From NCBI GenBank assembly GCA_030035585.1, contig CM057461.1, positions 171,379,624-171,443,623 of the forward strand: 64,000 nucleotides of DNA, written 5' to 3'. The translations under genes and the position numbers were made by a program. The notes under the pieces were generated by a model, which had not been told where the DNA came from, searched no databases, and worked only from the letters and a program-made list of their open reading frames with translations. Positions 10,475 through 21,873 of the stretch are shown piece by piece. The DNA comes from Dugong dugon (taxonomy: Eukaryota; Chordata; Mammalia; Sirenia; Dugongidae). Each line of letters opens with the position of its first letter. Position 1 is the stretch's first letter.

Positions 10475-12945
10475 TATCCTCTAACATTTTATTAGCCTAG
10501 CAAGACCTTGATACCAAAACTTGACAAATCAGATTGAAAAAGGATTGCTAGAGTTCAATATCATTCAAGAATAGTTATATAAATCCCCGAACAAAAAAAA
10601 TCATGAACTAGATCCTGACCTGAATGAAAAACAGATCATATGCTACTATGAGGTAGGTTTTATTCTGGGAATGCAAAATGTGTTTAGTATTATTTAAACA
10701 GTTAATGTAATTTCCATAATAACATAGAGAAAAATCATGATCATTTCAAGAGGTACAGAAAAGCATTTGCTAAAATTAACATCCATTCATGATGAAAATG
10801 CTTAGAAAACTAGAAATAGAAAGGAAAGTCCTCAGTCTGATAAAGAGAATCCACAAAAACAAAATGAACAAAAAAACCCATACAACAAAATTCAGTAAAT
10901 TAATGGTGAAACATTGAAAGCTTTCCCTTTTGAGATCAGAAACAAGACAAAAGAAGTCTGCTATCTCCACTTCTATTCACATTGCAATGGTAATCTCAGC
11001 CTACATTAAAATTAAAAGAAAAAATAAATAAAAAGTATAAATGCTGAAAAGGAAGTTAAAAAATCATCATCATTTGCAGATAACATGATTTTTTTGCACA
11101 TAAGATAAAATTCAAAAGAATCTGAAGATAGAATATTGGCATAACCAGGCATTATAAAAAGCAGTCGGATACAAAACACATTTACAAAAGTTTATTGTAC
11201 ATGTTGTATTTCTATATACCAGTAACAGAGAAAAAAATTAAAACATTTAAAAGGGTATGTAGAATAAATCTAAGAACAGATGTGCAAAGCCACTAAAATC
11301 CAGAATAAAATCCTACAAATGTATAAGGTAAAGAAAAACAACCTAACAGAAAAATAGGCAAATGACTATTAAGCATATAGAAAGGGATGCTAAGCTTCAT
11401 TCATAATTGTTGCTGTTGTTAGGTGTTGTCAAGTCAATTCCAACTCATAGCAACCTTATATATAACAGAAGAAAATGTTGCCAGGTCCTGTGCCACCCTC
11501 ACAATCATTGCTATGTTTGAGCCCATTGTTGCAGCCACTGTGTCAATCCATCTCATTGTAAGGTCTTCTTCTTTTTCACTGACTCTCTGGTAAAGTCAAG
11601 CATGATGTCCTTCTTCAGGGACTGGTCTCTCCTGATAACATGTCCAAAGTAAGTGAGATGAAGTCTTGCTATTCTCCCTTCTAAGCAGCATTGTGGCTGT
11701 ACTTCCTCTAAGACAGATTTGTTTGTTCTTCTGGCAGTCCATGGTACGTTCAATATTCTTTGCCAACATCCTAATTCAAAAGCATCAATTCTTCTTTGGC
11801 CTTCTTTATTCATTGTCCAGCTTACACATGCATATGAGGTGATTGAAAATACCGTGGCATAGGTCAGGCTCACCTTAGTGACATCTTTCCTTTTTAACAC
11901 TTTAAAGAGGTCTTTTGCAGCAGATTTTCCCAGTGCAATGCGTCTTTTGATTTCTTGCCTGCTGCTTCCATGGGCGTTGATTGTGGATCCAAGTAAAATA
12001 AAATCCTTTACAACTTCAAATTTTTCTCCATTTATTGTAATGGTTGCTTAGTGGTCCAGTTGTGAGGATTTTTGTTTTCTTTATGTTGTGGTGTCATCCA
12101 TACCGAAGGCTGTTGTCTTTGATCTTCATCGGTTAAGTGTTTGAAGTCCTCTTCACTTTCAGCAAAGACGGTTGTGTCTGCTGCGTATAGCAAGTTCATA
12201 ATTAGAGAAATACAAATTAAAATCACTGTCTGATTTTGCAAAAATTACATTTCTGACAATAGCATATTTTGGTGAGGATGTGCAGTACAAGGAACTCTCA
12301 TGGTGCTGGCAGGAGTGCACTTGGTGCAACCACAGTGTGAAGGAGTTTGACCTTTTCTAAAAAGTCAAAAATATGCATAATCTATGACTCAGGAACTCCA
12401 ATCCCAGAGAAAGTTTTGTATATGTACACCAAGTAAAGTATAAGAGTATTTATAATAGCCCACTTATCTATCAATGGTACACGAGATAAATAATTTGGTA
12501 CATTTATGCAGTGAAATATCGTACAGCAATGAACATAAAACTGCAGCTGCACATTAACATATTAATCTCACAATCAAAATGTTGTACAAAAGAAGCAAGT
12601 TACAAAGGAAAATATGTAGTCATAATTCATTTGTAAACAAATTTCAAAATCAGCTAAAACAAAACTATATTGCTTAGTGATGCATATAATGGGGGTAAAA
12701 TTATAAATGAAAGTAAAAGAATTATTATAATAAAATGAAGATAGTGATTATCTCTACAGAATAGGAAATAGGATGTGATCTAAGAAGGAGTGCAAGTTGA
12801 AAGTAGCTTCTAAGGTATTAGGAATGGTCTGTTTCTTAACCCAGGCGGGACTGTAATGAAAAGGAATCCATTAATGATTATATTTTTGAAATATATTTTG
12901 GTATATTTCACAATTTAAAAAGTAATAAAATTCTGATGGCTGAAA
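10475..12945 (+). mobile_element. L1 ORF2 3' part and 3' UTR, split by an RTE
   Basis: Sense L1. The decayed RT region includes a frame reading SSFADN(M) near 11075, the L1 YADD-equivalent FADD site with Asp to Asn. It runs on to 'gagaaatacaaattaaaatcac' at 12207, then 'tattttggtgaggatgtg', and ends with 'aagtaataaaattc' near 12930. A 786-bp RTE occupies 11409-12194. Stops and frameshifts are numerous. Confidence 0.8.
11409..12194 (-). mobile_element. BovB-like RTE LINE, 5'-truncated, inserted in L1
   Basis: Bracketed by an exact 9-bp target duplication, ttcataatt, at 11400-11408 and 12195-12203; the L1 sequence reads through once the insert is removed. It carries the RT C-terminal half. The longest frame is minus 11553-11900, with VSWTMNKEGQRRIDAFELGC, then PWTARRTNKSVLEEVQ, then FGHVIRRDQSLKKDIM. 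The catalytic YADD box is altered to YAAD at 12176-12187, so this copy could not act as an enzyme. Confidence 0.93.
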
Positions 12946-13249
12946 TGCCTCTGTGGTAATATGCTCATTAGAAGAACTCTTCGGAAGCATCCCCTATTAA
13001 TTAATACACCATCTGGATGACTAATGCATGCTAAACAAAAAGTTTACAGAAATGTATTATAGACTTGAAAGGGTAATTTTAAAAGATGAGAGTTATGCCA
13101 AAAAACTAATTATTATTTTGCTTTGAAATAATTAATGATCTGTCATTACTCCTTTCTTATATAAAACAAATGCAAATTAGGAAATATACATTTGTAATTC
13201 AAAATAATTAATTCATTAATAATAAAGTATTCTTTCATATGTCTTCATT
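12946..13249. other. Unassigned AT-rich sequence
   Basis: No repeat family or gene signal recognised. Confidence 0.4.
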
Positions 13250-13791
13250 ACCGATTGCCATCAAGTCAATTCCAACTCATAGTGGACACTGTAGGACTGG
13301 GTAGAACTGCCCCAAAGGGTTTCTAAGGCTGTAATCTTTGCAGACTGTAAAAAAGCTATGGTATATTTTTTTTTTAAACAAATCTGTCTTTGAAGTACAA
13401 CCAGAATGCTCCTTAGAAGTGAGGATGGCAAGACTTCTCATGTACTTTGGACATATTATAAGGAGGGACTAGTCCCTGGAAAAGCACATCATACTTGGTA
13501 AAGTAGAGGGTCAGCAAAAGAGAGGAAGATCCTCTATGAGATGGATTGATTGACACAGTGGCTGCAACAATGGGCTCAAACACAGCAATGATTGTGAGGA
13601 TGGCACAGGACGAGCAGCATTGGGTTCTGTTGTACACAGGGTCACTACGTGTCGGAACTGACTTGATGGCACCTAACAACAACAATCTTTACTGAAGCAG
13701 ACTGCCACATCTTCCTCCCATGGATCTGTTGGGTGGGTTCGAACTTTTTGGTTAGCAGCTGAATGCTTAACCACTGTGCCACTAGGGCTCC
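13250..13791 (-). mobile_element. AfroSINE, long variant, split by an RTE
   Basis: The tail half lies at 13250-13347 (gattgccatcaagtcaattcc... to ...ggctgtaatctttgcagactg). The body and head resume at 13684-13791, ending 'ccactagggctcc'. The long-variant block contains the insertion point. This places the RTE insertion after the SINE. Confidence 0.92.
13348..13683 (+). mobile_element. BovB-like RTE 3' end, inserted in an AfroSINE
   Basis: Sense RTE from about 13378 (acaaatctgtctttgaagtac) to the ACCTAACAACAACAA end. It encodes remnants of the RT C-terminal tail: EVQPECSLE-type, then FGHI, then RGRSSMRWID. About 30 bp of A/T-rich filler precede it. The flanks share aatcttt...gcagactg (13333-13347 and 13684-13704); the left copy lacks six bases. 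Confidence 0.9.
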
Positions 13792-15290
13792 TTATGGTTT
13801 CAATACTCCAGTTTAAACTAGGATTGAATGCATTAGATTATTCATTTTATTTTTTTCCAGATATTTAAAGCTAAAACTTTTGTTGTTGTTGTTTTGTTTT
13901 TGTATTGCTAGTTATGCTGTTAGAATTTAATTAAAGGGATCCCAGTGGTAAGCAAACCATCTTCATAAGGCTGTTATGAAGTTCCCCTAGCCTCAGTACA
14001 ATCTCAGACATTTGATTTGAATTCTCTCAAGTACAAAAATAATAAATTCGTTCTCACAAACCTGCAGTGGATGAGTCATTTTTAAAAACTGACAAACTTT
14101 ATTTTCAGAAAAATTTTGTGTGGCAAAGAGTTTCAATTGATCTATGGAGGAAAATACTTTTTTATTTTTTATTTTAAAGCAACTCTTTTAAGCTGTCAGG
14201 CCTTGGCATAGATGCTTTTTATTATATAGCTCCTACGACGCTATATAAAGATCTGCTCTAATGGAACGCAAAACTTTGCCTTTATTTAAATTACATTCAA
14301 GAGTTCAATGGCGTTCTTGGCTTCCTTGGTGATGATATCCAATGATCTGAGGACTGAATCCTTCAATTGGAAACCAAGTAAAATCCTGTTCTTTATTTGT
14401 TGTGCAAAGTTTATTAAAAAAAATACTTCCTTTTGAAATATAAATATACTGTGCAGGAAACTAGACAAATCTAAGGAAAGTTTATTAAACGGTCCACGAG
14501 AGCTTGTTATGCAAAGTAGATTTTTACATACGACTCATTTTGAGCCACCACCCCTGGATCACCAGTCCATACGTAGGCCCTTAGGAAAGAAATCCAAATG
14601 GAATTAGAAGATGTATTCATTAATGGAAAGGAGACGGCATGGACTTTGCTAACCACAGAATGGGTAAAGCAGTGGGCACAGGACTCCAAGGCAGGCAGGA
14701 GTGATTCCAGGAGACTTGTTTAGAGAGTCCTGCAGAGAATAGTGTGTGGCACAATACCATGTAAGGCTGTCCACTGTCTGAGGTGAGGGCTTGACAATGC
14801 ACATGGGCTTAGCATGCCACTTCTCATACTTTCCCAACACAAACAGGTCTTGAGTCACCAAGGAAAACTATACTGTCTTTTTCCACTCAGGGAACAGAAC
14901 CTACATCCTTGGCTGAAAGCAAAATTTTCATTTTAACTCGAAATTTAAATCATCAGGTAGCTTGGCAGATAGTGAAGCTACAGAGAGGACACATTTGGTG
15001 GGTCTGAGTATGGGAGAGAGATTTGGCAGGTAGGGAGTGGGTTCCATTAATGCAGCAACTATCAGTAGATATGTAATTCAAAAATACGAATGTCAAATAC
15101 TAGATAGGAAACTAATTTGTTGGAGGGAGATAGTTATGAATCGAAAACCGTCATATCTAGCACTGAGTAGGAGCCTTAGAGTGACACCAAAACCAAAATG
15201 ACTCAGGATGCATCTTATGATAGAGTCTGAAGAAAAACCATATGGCATATTTAAAACATTGTGACTCTTCTTAAAACTCTCTCTCTGTCT

Positions 15291-15291
<1 letters not shown>
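13792..15291. other. Mostly unassigned sequence
   Basis: No repeat family recognised across 1.5 kb apart from a TTG tract near 13880. A protein-like C-terminal frame on the minus strand (14285-14413) is listed separately. Confidence 0.4.
14285..14413 (-). pseudogene. Possible C-terminal coding exon or gene remnant, unidentified
   Basis: The minus strand reads an open, ordinary-looking C-terminus (…LKDSVLRSLDIITKEAKNAI…LLNVI, stop). An AATAAA lies a few bases past the stop, near 14280. A CpG (AACGCC) is retained. The amino-acid composition is balanced, unlike the AT-biased frames nearby. Against it, the upstream polypyrimidine tract is weak and broken by AATAAAC, and I cannot name a protein. 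It could be a terminal exon, a decayed retrocopy or chance. The coordinates cover only the part that reads well. Confidence 0.25.

Positions 15292-15331
<40 letters not shown>
15292..15331. repeat. (CA)20 microsatellite
   Basis: Uninterrupted 40-bp CA tract. Confidence 0.97.
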
Positions 15332-15332
<1 letters not shown>

Positions 15333-15418
15333 GGATTATGGTTGAATTATATATTGAACCTTACTGTCATATCTCAGGTTTATATTTAGATAAACATAAT
15401 GAGATTAAAGATACTGGG

Positions 15419-15950
15419 TGTCATGGATTGAATTGTGTTCCCTCAAAATATGTGTCAACTTGGCTAGGCCACGATTCCCAGTATTGTGTGGTTGTCCTCC
15501 ATTTTGAGATCTGATGTAATTATCATATGTGTTATAAATCCTAGCTTCTATGCTTGTGGTTATGATACTATTTGACTGTGAGTTGTCCATTATGTTAATG
15601 AGGCAGGACTCAATCGGCAGGATTAGATTGTATTTTGAGTCAATTTCTTTTGAGATATAAAAGAGAGAAGCGAGAAGAGAGGAGATGGACTTCATTACCA
15701 CCAAGCAAGAAAAGCCAGAGTGGTGAGTGTCCTTTGGACCTGGCGATTCTGTGCTGAGAAGCTCCTAGACCAGGGAAAGATTGATGACAAGGATCTTCCC
15801 CAAGAGCCGACAGAGGGAGGAGACTTCCCCTGGAGCTGGCACCCTGAATTTGGACTTCTAGCCTCCTAAACTGTGAGAGAATAAATTTCTGTTTGTTAAA
15901 GCCATCCACTTGTGGTATTTCTGTTATAGCAGCAATAGATAACTAATACA
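15419..15950 (+). mobile_element. Solo LTR, family A (ERVL-MaLR-like)
   Basis: It begins TGTCATGGATTGAATTGTG and ends CTAATACA, 532 bp, with flanks ctggg (15414-15418) and ctagg (15951-15955). A TATA-like gatataaaagagag lies at ~15653, and a gagaataaatttctg poly(A) signal with U5-like end at ~15880. Both ends resemble mammalian MaLR LTRs, which start TGTTATGG and end with gttatagcagc and TAAGACA. No gag/pol adjoins, so it is a solo LTR. Three more copies are at 21874, 44341 and 56786. Confidence 0.87.
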
Positions 15951-16017
15951 CTAGGTTAGAGCCAGTGTAAAGAAAAATAATTCTTTTAAAAATTTTATTG
16001 ACATTTATATACTGTAT

Positions 16018-16211
16018 TGTTAGTTGCCATCAAGTTTCTAATACTAGTGTCATAGTTTTTTTATGAAGCCCATTTAATAATCCTTATCATAGTGACCCTA
16101 TAGGACAGAGTAGAACTTCCCCATAGGGTTTCTAAGAAGTGGCTGGTGGATTCGAACTGCCAGTCTTTTGGTTAGCAGCTGAGCTCTCAACCACTGCACC
16201 ACTGGGGCTCC
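16018..16211 (-). mobile_element. AfroSINE with internal interruption
   Basis: The tail starts 'tgttagttgccatcaagtt' at 16018. About 45 bp of foreign sequence (tctaatactagtg…taataatcc) follow. The SINE then resumes at 'atcatagtgacccta' and ends 'ccactggggctc'. Either a small insertion or a gene-conversion-like patch split it. Confidence 0.85.
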
Positions 16212-18059
16212 ATCCAATAAATTAAATATTTCATATTGCTTTGATAAACCATGTTGCAGAATAATAATGCATAGCAAAACACGGAAATATTCCTTCTCAC
16301 TAAAAGTACTATTTGTTTACTCTTACACATCTTCTATCCTCTACCTTCCCAAATTCAAACTAATTTGTAATGATCTCTTAGACATTAAACACTGAAGGAC
16401 ATGATGGGCTTTCGTAGGCCATTAGAGGAAAAGCTAAGAGCAGCTGAGATGGCGGGTTCCCAGCATTTAGCCATGTTTCATTGCAGGCTCCTCAGAAGAG
16501 AATTCTCTTACAGAGGTGAAAGTGGTTAATACTTCAGTTGTGCTGCTTTCCAAGCAGCAAGTCAGTTCGTTAGGATGGGAGTTGTGGGCAGATATTGGTA
16601 CTTGTGACTAGCTGTAAATTTACAGTTAATGGATTAAATGGAACCATGATTGATATTTTTATGTGTCCCTTTCATAAGAACAGCATTGTGAACCCCTTCA
16701 TAATATCTCATTAGACATCTGTGCTTTCATTCATCTGCCCCCCACTCCTCTTCAGCTAGTCAGCTCTTCAGCACATTGAAATTTAATTAATGAAGATTTT
16801 GCTTCAGTGTTTTTCTATGCAATTATTTGTTTTCAAGCATTTCATTCACAGAGACCTGATGCTTATAAATTTAAGTTTTCCTCATATTTAAAACACATTC
16901 TTCCACTCCATAGCTGGTAGAATTTGGCTCCCTGTCTCCCACTGGGAATACAATAGTAATGGACATTTCCAAGTCTGCTTATGATTTGATGCATGGTTCT
17001 TACCACTCTGTCTTATTTCTTTATATTTATTTGTAATGAAGAAAATTATAATAATATATGCCAAGACAGCAAGAATGGTTTTATCCAAATTACAGATTTA
17101 TTTTTATTTCATTTTAGTCTACCTTTCAAAATCTCTGAGATAGCCCAACAGTAATAAGAATGATTTTCTCCTTTTATCTAGTTGAGCCTCTTTTATTTGT
17201 CATTGTAAAATCCAAGTACTTTTGCTTTGTCAGTTAAGAGTTGAATAACTTTGGCTTATGGTCCTGGATGATAATCACCGTATATTGATTATTTTATTTA
17301 TTAGATTTATTATTGCTTAGCAAGTTTTTATTTTATAGCTTAACGCTTAATTGAATGTTCAAGGCAGAATTGTTAAATCTCCTCTCATGACCATTTCCAG
17401 AGACACAAGAAATTTCCTTTTATACATTTCTTTATTAAAACACTCCTAGATATTTATTTCAATATGTTTGCTACCCCCATCTCAGAAGCTATTCACATAT
17501 ACAATTAGCCATCAGTATGAAACATTTTTGATTCTAAGGAGACCATGTTTTAACAACCAAACATTTCTACTTAACTGTGTGGAAACCAAATTCTTCCAGT
17601 TCTGTTTCCAACTTTCCAAACCTGTGTGTCTGTATAATCCAACCATACAAAAACATACCCTCTCCCTTTCCTTCCAGGTCAAAGATGTAAATTAACAATC
17701 AAACTTCACAAGTGACCCGAGTACTGGAGGCAGATTCAGTCTTGTCAGCATTGTCTAGAATAGGATTCTCTGCTTTCTGCCTAAAGAATCAGTAACATGC
17801 TCAGTTCACTGTACAGTACATCTATGAGATAGACAAGATGAAGGAGGAGAAAATGAGTATATTAAGAGAGAAGGCCATAATGGAAAACAGATAATGACTT
17901 TTCCGCTGGGCTTGTAATTTCTGATTCATCACAGATACTCTGCAGAGCTTAAGCATTTCAGCGTTCTCTTCAGGCTAACTTTCTACAAGGAGAAAAGAAT
18001 GGAACATTCATAGTTACCTTTCATGCTGTATTGGTAACTCCTCTATTTGCAAGTAATTG
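16212..18059. other. Unassigned sequence
   Basis: About 1.8 kb without a recognised repeat or exon. Open frames here (for example 17468-17695 plus) have no splice or composition support. Confidence 0.4.
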
Positions 18060-18560
18060 AAACCTAGTTTAAACCAGCTTAAAAAAAGAAAGAAATTTAT
18101 TGATTCATATAATTGGAAAGTCCAAAGGATGCAGTAATTCAGGTATAACTGGATCTTAGAGCTCAGACAAGGTTATCAAATCTGTAAGTGTTCATCTTTC
18201 ATCTCTGCTTCACATGTGTTGCTCTCATTCTCCTTTGCCACCAGGTTCTCCCCATGGTGGCCAAGGAGATGCCTCTGCCCCAATTCCAGGCTCAGACACT
18301 ATGCATTTAGAAACTTCAGAGAAGATAGAGCTCCTTCTCTGTTTTCTCTGGCTTCCCTAAAGTTAGATTCTGCTTGATTTGGCCTGAGTCATGTGTCTGC
18401 ACCAATGGTGGGAAGACAGGGTCAGCCCACCGTGACTGCCTAAAATGTCCTCATGAAAGGGGAAGTCTATTACCAAACAATGGAAAAAGAATGATGGATT
18501 GGCAAAACCAATGGACACCTCTACAAATGTCCAGCTCTACTACACTTGAATTATGCCTCC
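18060..18560 (+). repeat. Ancient interspersed repeat, class uncertain
   Basis: The segment 'agaaatttattgattcatataattggaaagtcc…ctggatcttagagctcagac…tctgcttcacatgtgttg…ggttctccccatggtggcc…tttggcctgagtcatgtg' has the layout of a widespread old mammalian repeat. A second diverged copy lies at 36600-36900. I cannot assign the class with confidence. Confidence 0.45.
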
Positions 18561-19064
18561 TTTCTTGGATGGATGAACTTTTACCCTGTTGTCTCCAAGT
18601 TGGGAGTATATAGCCTGGACAACTGATGTCACAGCAACCAGTTCCAGCCATAAGGAAAGGTAGAGAAGGAATTGCTGTAGTTGGTGGAAAGAGCACTAGG
18701 CTAGACCCTCTTGCTACTTTTGGTGAATCTATAATATCTGGATATACTCCCATCCCACCCATCTATCTTCTTCACTAGGCTGAGGACCTATTCAAAGTAA
18801 GGAATCTGGCTATTAATCTCTGGATTGCCAGTGTTTTATCCAGCACCTGAAACTTAGTGGGTATTTATATGTCTTTTGAATAAATATATTTATATGAAAC
18901 TAAATAATCAAAAAAGACAAAGTTTATTATTATCACTATCATAAGCAAATCCACAGAAAGTGGCCCTATCAATCTTATTCCAATATTTATGAACCAAATA
19001 TTTTGGTATAAAAGATTTCATTACTATATTTTTTGTTGTAAATAGCAACAGAAAGCCTTTAAAT
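18561..19064. other. Unassigned sequence
   Basis: Nothing recognised. Confidence 0.4.
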
Positions 19065-19215
19065 TTATATAGTATTTTTTACCATTTTCAAAGAGCCTTT
19101 ATTACCATTATCTCTTTTGGCTGCATAGTAATCATTAAAGCTTCTCAGAGTAGTCATAATCCCTATTTTGCAGATCAGGTGCAGTGAGTTTAAGACAAAT
19201 TCCTATGAGCGTACA
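19065..19215 (-). repeat. MIR remnant
   Basis: Antisense MIR core: 'cataatccctattttgcagatcagg…gtgagtttaagac…gtacagttaataagtg'. Confidence 0.5.
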
Positions 19216-19724
19216 GTTAATAAGTGTTCAAGATAGTATAAAAAGTTAAACATTTTTATTCTACAATGGTCTGGGTTTATCCCAAAGTTTTTCTTTATTA
19301 AGGGTAGTATATGGTATGATGAGATCCCAGACACTAAAGATGAAGGAGATCCTGAAGGGAAAGGAGATATAAAGAAAGAACTGGGTGAGGTCAGCAAAGT
19401 CACATGTCATCAGTTCATGCTACATATTAAGAAAAACTTCCACAGAGTTTCTAGACTGAAGAAAAGGTTCAATAGGCCCTGCAATTACAAACCATATAAC
19501 CATGGACAAATCAACTATAGAAACCTAGGTTCACCATCTCTCATGAACAAGTACATTGAGAGCTTCTTATATTGTTCTGGTCTGAAAATAAAGTGGCCAC
19601 AAAAAGAGGAAGACAAATTGGATGCGGAGGCCCAGCCCACCTCAAAATATGGTACATGCCAAGCAGAGTTGTTATTAACAATTTAAAGAATCATTTTGGG
19701 TTTGACCACCACTGAAATCAAGAT

Positions 19725-19726
19725 TT

Positions 19727-19757
<31 letters not shown>

Positions 19758-19758
19758 C
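19725..19758. repeat. (TA)n(GA)n microsatellite
   Basis: tatatatatatatatagagagagagag; it adjoins the left end of the composite transposon. Confidence 0.9.
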
Positions 19759-19765
19759 ATATATA

Positions 19766-20195
19766 CACCTACTCCTCATTTATCAACTATCTTATTATCT
19801 GATATTTTGCATTTACAACAAAGGTAAAAAATCTGCTATCTGACTATTTTGCACATTAACAATCTAGGTCTGGCAGTAATGAATGCCGAAGTGCAAGACA
19901 AGAATAATGCTAGCTGTGATGGTTAAAGTTATGTGTCAACTTGGCTGGGCCATGATTCTCAGTGGTTTGGCAGTTATATAATGATGTAATTAAGCAGTTA
20001 TGTAATGATGTAACTTGGCACTTATATAATGATGTAATTTGGCAGTTATGTAACGATGTCATCTGGCAGTTACCTAATGATGCAGTCATCCTCCATTTTG
20101 TGATCTGATGGGTCATTTTCCACTTTCGCGTAATGCTGATTTTGTCTAACAACCTGGTCTTTGGAACTTAATCATGTCGATAAGTGAGGAGTGGG
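19766..20195 (+). mobile_element. Composite TA-flanked inverted-repeat DNA transposon carrying LTR sequence (copy 1)
   Basis: The left end CACCTACTCCTCATTTATC and the right end GATAAGTGAGGAGTGGG (whose reverse complement is CCCACTCCTCACTTATC) form terminal inverted repeats. Each is flanked by TA, as expected for Tc1/mariner/pogo-type elements. The outer ~150 bp and ~75 bp are transposon sequence. The middle (19915-20119) is homologous to the start of LTR family B. A copy with the same three-part structure lies at 48639-49041, so the hybrid itself has moved. There is no transposase frame, so it is non-autonomous. Confidence 0.8.
19915..20119 (+). repeat. LTR family B fragment with ~27-bp tandem units inside copy 1
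   Basis: It starts TGTGATGGTTAAAG, as does the intact LTR at 3189, and runs through 'caacttggctgggccatgattctcagtgg'. The unit 'ttggcagttatgtaatgatgtaa' is then repeated about four to five times with variation (19967-20085). It ends in 'catcctccattttgtgatctgatg', which is also present in LTR family A. Confidence 0.8.
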
Positions 20196-20230
20196 TATAT
20201 ATGTACATACATTACATACATATACATATA

Positions 20231-20271
20231 CACCCATTCCTCACTTATCGACATGGTTACGTTCCAAAGAC
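20231..20271 (-). mobile_element. Isolated right end of the same composite transposon
   Basis: It starts after TA as CACCCATTCCTCACTTATC and continues gacatggttacgttccaaagac, then breaks into a CA/TA simple repeat. It faces the right end of copy 1 across ~35 bp, forming a ~38-bp imperfect inverted repeat (20158-20195 against 20231-20268). Confidence 0.8.
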
Positions 20272-20436
20272 ATATGTACACACACACACACACGTATGTA
20301 TATACATAATACCCATGTATGTATATATATACATACATGCATATATTTTGCTATGAGTATAGTCTTCAAAAAAATAGTAAAAATGTAAAGGGAAAATGCT
20401 GCTTATCTCAAGGTATCATACCACTTTAAGGATTTT

Positions 20437-20627
20437 GTGTGCCATCAAGTCAGTTCTGACTTATAGTGACCATATAAGACAGAGAACCGCCTTACAGGGT
20501 TTCCTAGGCTGTAAATCTTTACAGGAGCAGATCACCAGGTCTTTTCTCCTGCAGAGTGGTTGGTGGTTTGAATTGCTGACCTTTCAGTTGACAGCCGAGC
20601 ACTTAACCATTGCACCAGCAGGGCTCC
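20437..20627 (-). mobile_element. AfroSINE, long variant
   Basis: Antisense: 'gtgccatcaagtcagttctgac', the long-variant block 'aggctgtaaatctttacaggagcagatcaccagg', then the head 'ccagcagggctcc'. Confidence 0.9.
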
Positions 20628-21873
20628 TCTTTGATGGTTACTGAAGATTTAAATAATCATAGAAATTAGTTCAAACTACAGTGGGAAAATCTGGGGCATC
20701 AGAAATAAGGCATAGTTCCAGAGTGGCAGAAACGGGCATTTGCAATGGTGCTGTCTGACAAACATTCCTCCTCTCTTCCTTAGATGACAGAATAAGTCTG
20801 TAAACAGCTCAAGAGTAAAGCCCTTCATGAACAGAAGCTGACCAATGTGTACAATACCTGCTCGCACTCATCACCTCCCAGTTTGTGAAGCAAGAGTTAG
20901 GATTGCTGACACATAGTAGTTAATAGGGAACTCTGTGATGATTGATGGTGGCTTAGCAAATCTTTATATAGAGCAGGGTTTCTTAATCTTGAGTATATGC
21001 ATGAGCTTCAGGGGACAAATGGATACCCCAAATTGAATGAAAATGTGTGCTTTGACTTGAAGATATTGAAAAATAGAGAGGTAGCAAAGCTTTCTTCAGA
21101 ATATCAAAGGCATTTTTGTCTAAAAGAACTGGTCACTGCCGTAGGGTTTCATGTGTGGTCCCAGTAACACATCTCTTCCATCAAAGTTACTCTAAGTTTT
21201 GCAGATGTAAATTTTTAGATTATTATTATTAATTAGCTGTGAGTCCTTAATTCTCCAGTGTGACTAATCCTTCATATATGAATTTTAACACTGAATACGG
21301 GATTCCTAAAACTATTCCTTTCTGTGTGCATAAATTTGCAATTATGTAGTCTGATATATAATCTAATATTTCATGGGTTATCTTATCAGCGCCTAGTTTT
21401 TACATAATTATGTTCTTTCTTTCGGGGCTAAAATTGCCTATAACCCCAAAATGTCCTCAGAATCTTGTTTAAATTCCAGGTAGCCAGGGAAAAGATTAAA
21501 CGAAGACAGTTGCTAGAGTTTTTCTCCCTTTCAATGTCTTCTCACTTGGGATACATTCTCAATACTGATAAACAACCAGCTGCCATGCAGAGTTGAGAAA
21601 AAGTCTTTACTCAGTCACCCCCAGTCTGAAGCCATCCTTCTTGTCTGAACGCTAAGAACAGTTTTAAAGCCATACCAATTGGTAGTTGATAACACTGTGT
21701 TATTCTCTGACATTTGTTTTCTTTTGTTATCATCTATTTTATTTTGTCTTATTGCTGCAAGATTTGCCATATTTTTATATCCTTTCTCTCCTCCTAGATT
21801 ATAAACTACTAAAACAAAAGAATCATAGCTCATCCTACTTTTTATCTTTCCTGGTTCTTAATATAATGGATAT
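20628..21873. other. Unassigned sequence
   Basis: A short hAT/MER-like phrase (gcagggtttcttaatcttgag) occurs at ~20972. Otherwise nothing recognised. Confidence 0.4.

Noticed and set aside
15093-15332. A Cys/Val-repeat protein on the minus strand
   Set aside because: It is the translation of the (CA)20 microsatellite.
20174-20388. Plus-strand frames rich in His, Thr and Tyr
   Set aside because: They are translations of the TA/CA simple repeats and transposon end.
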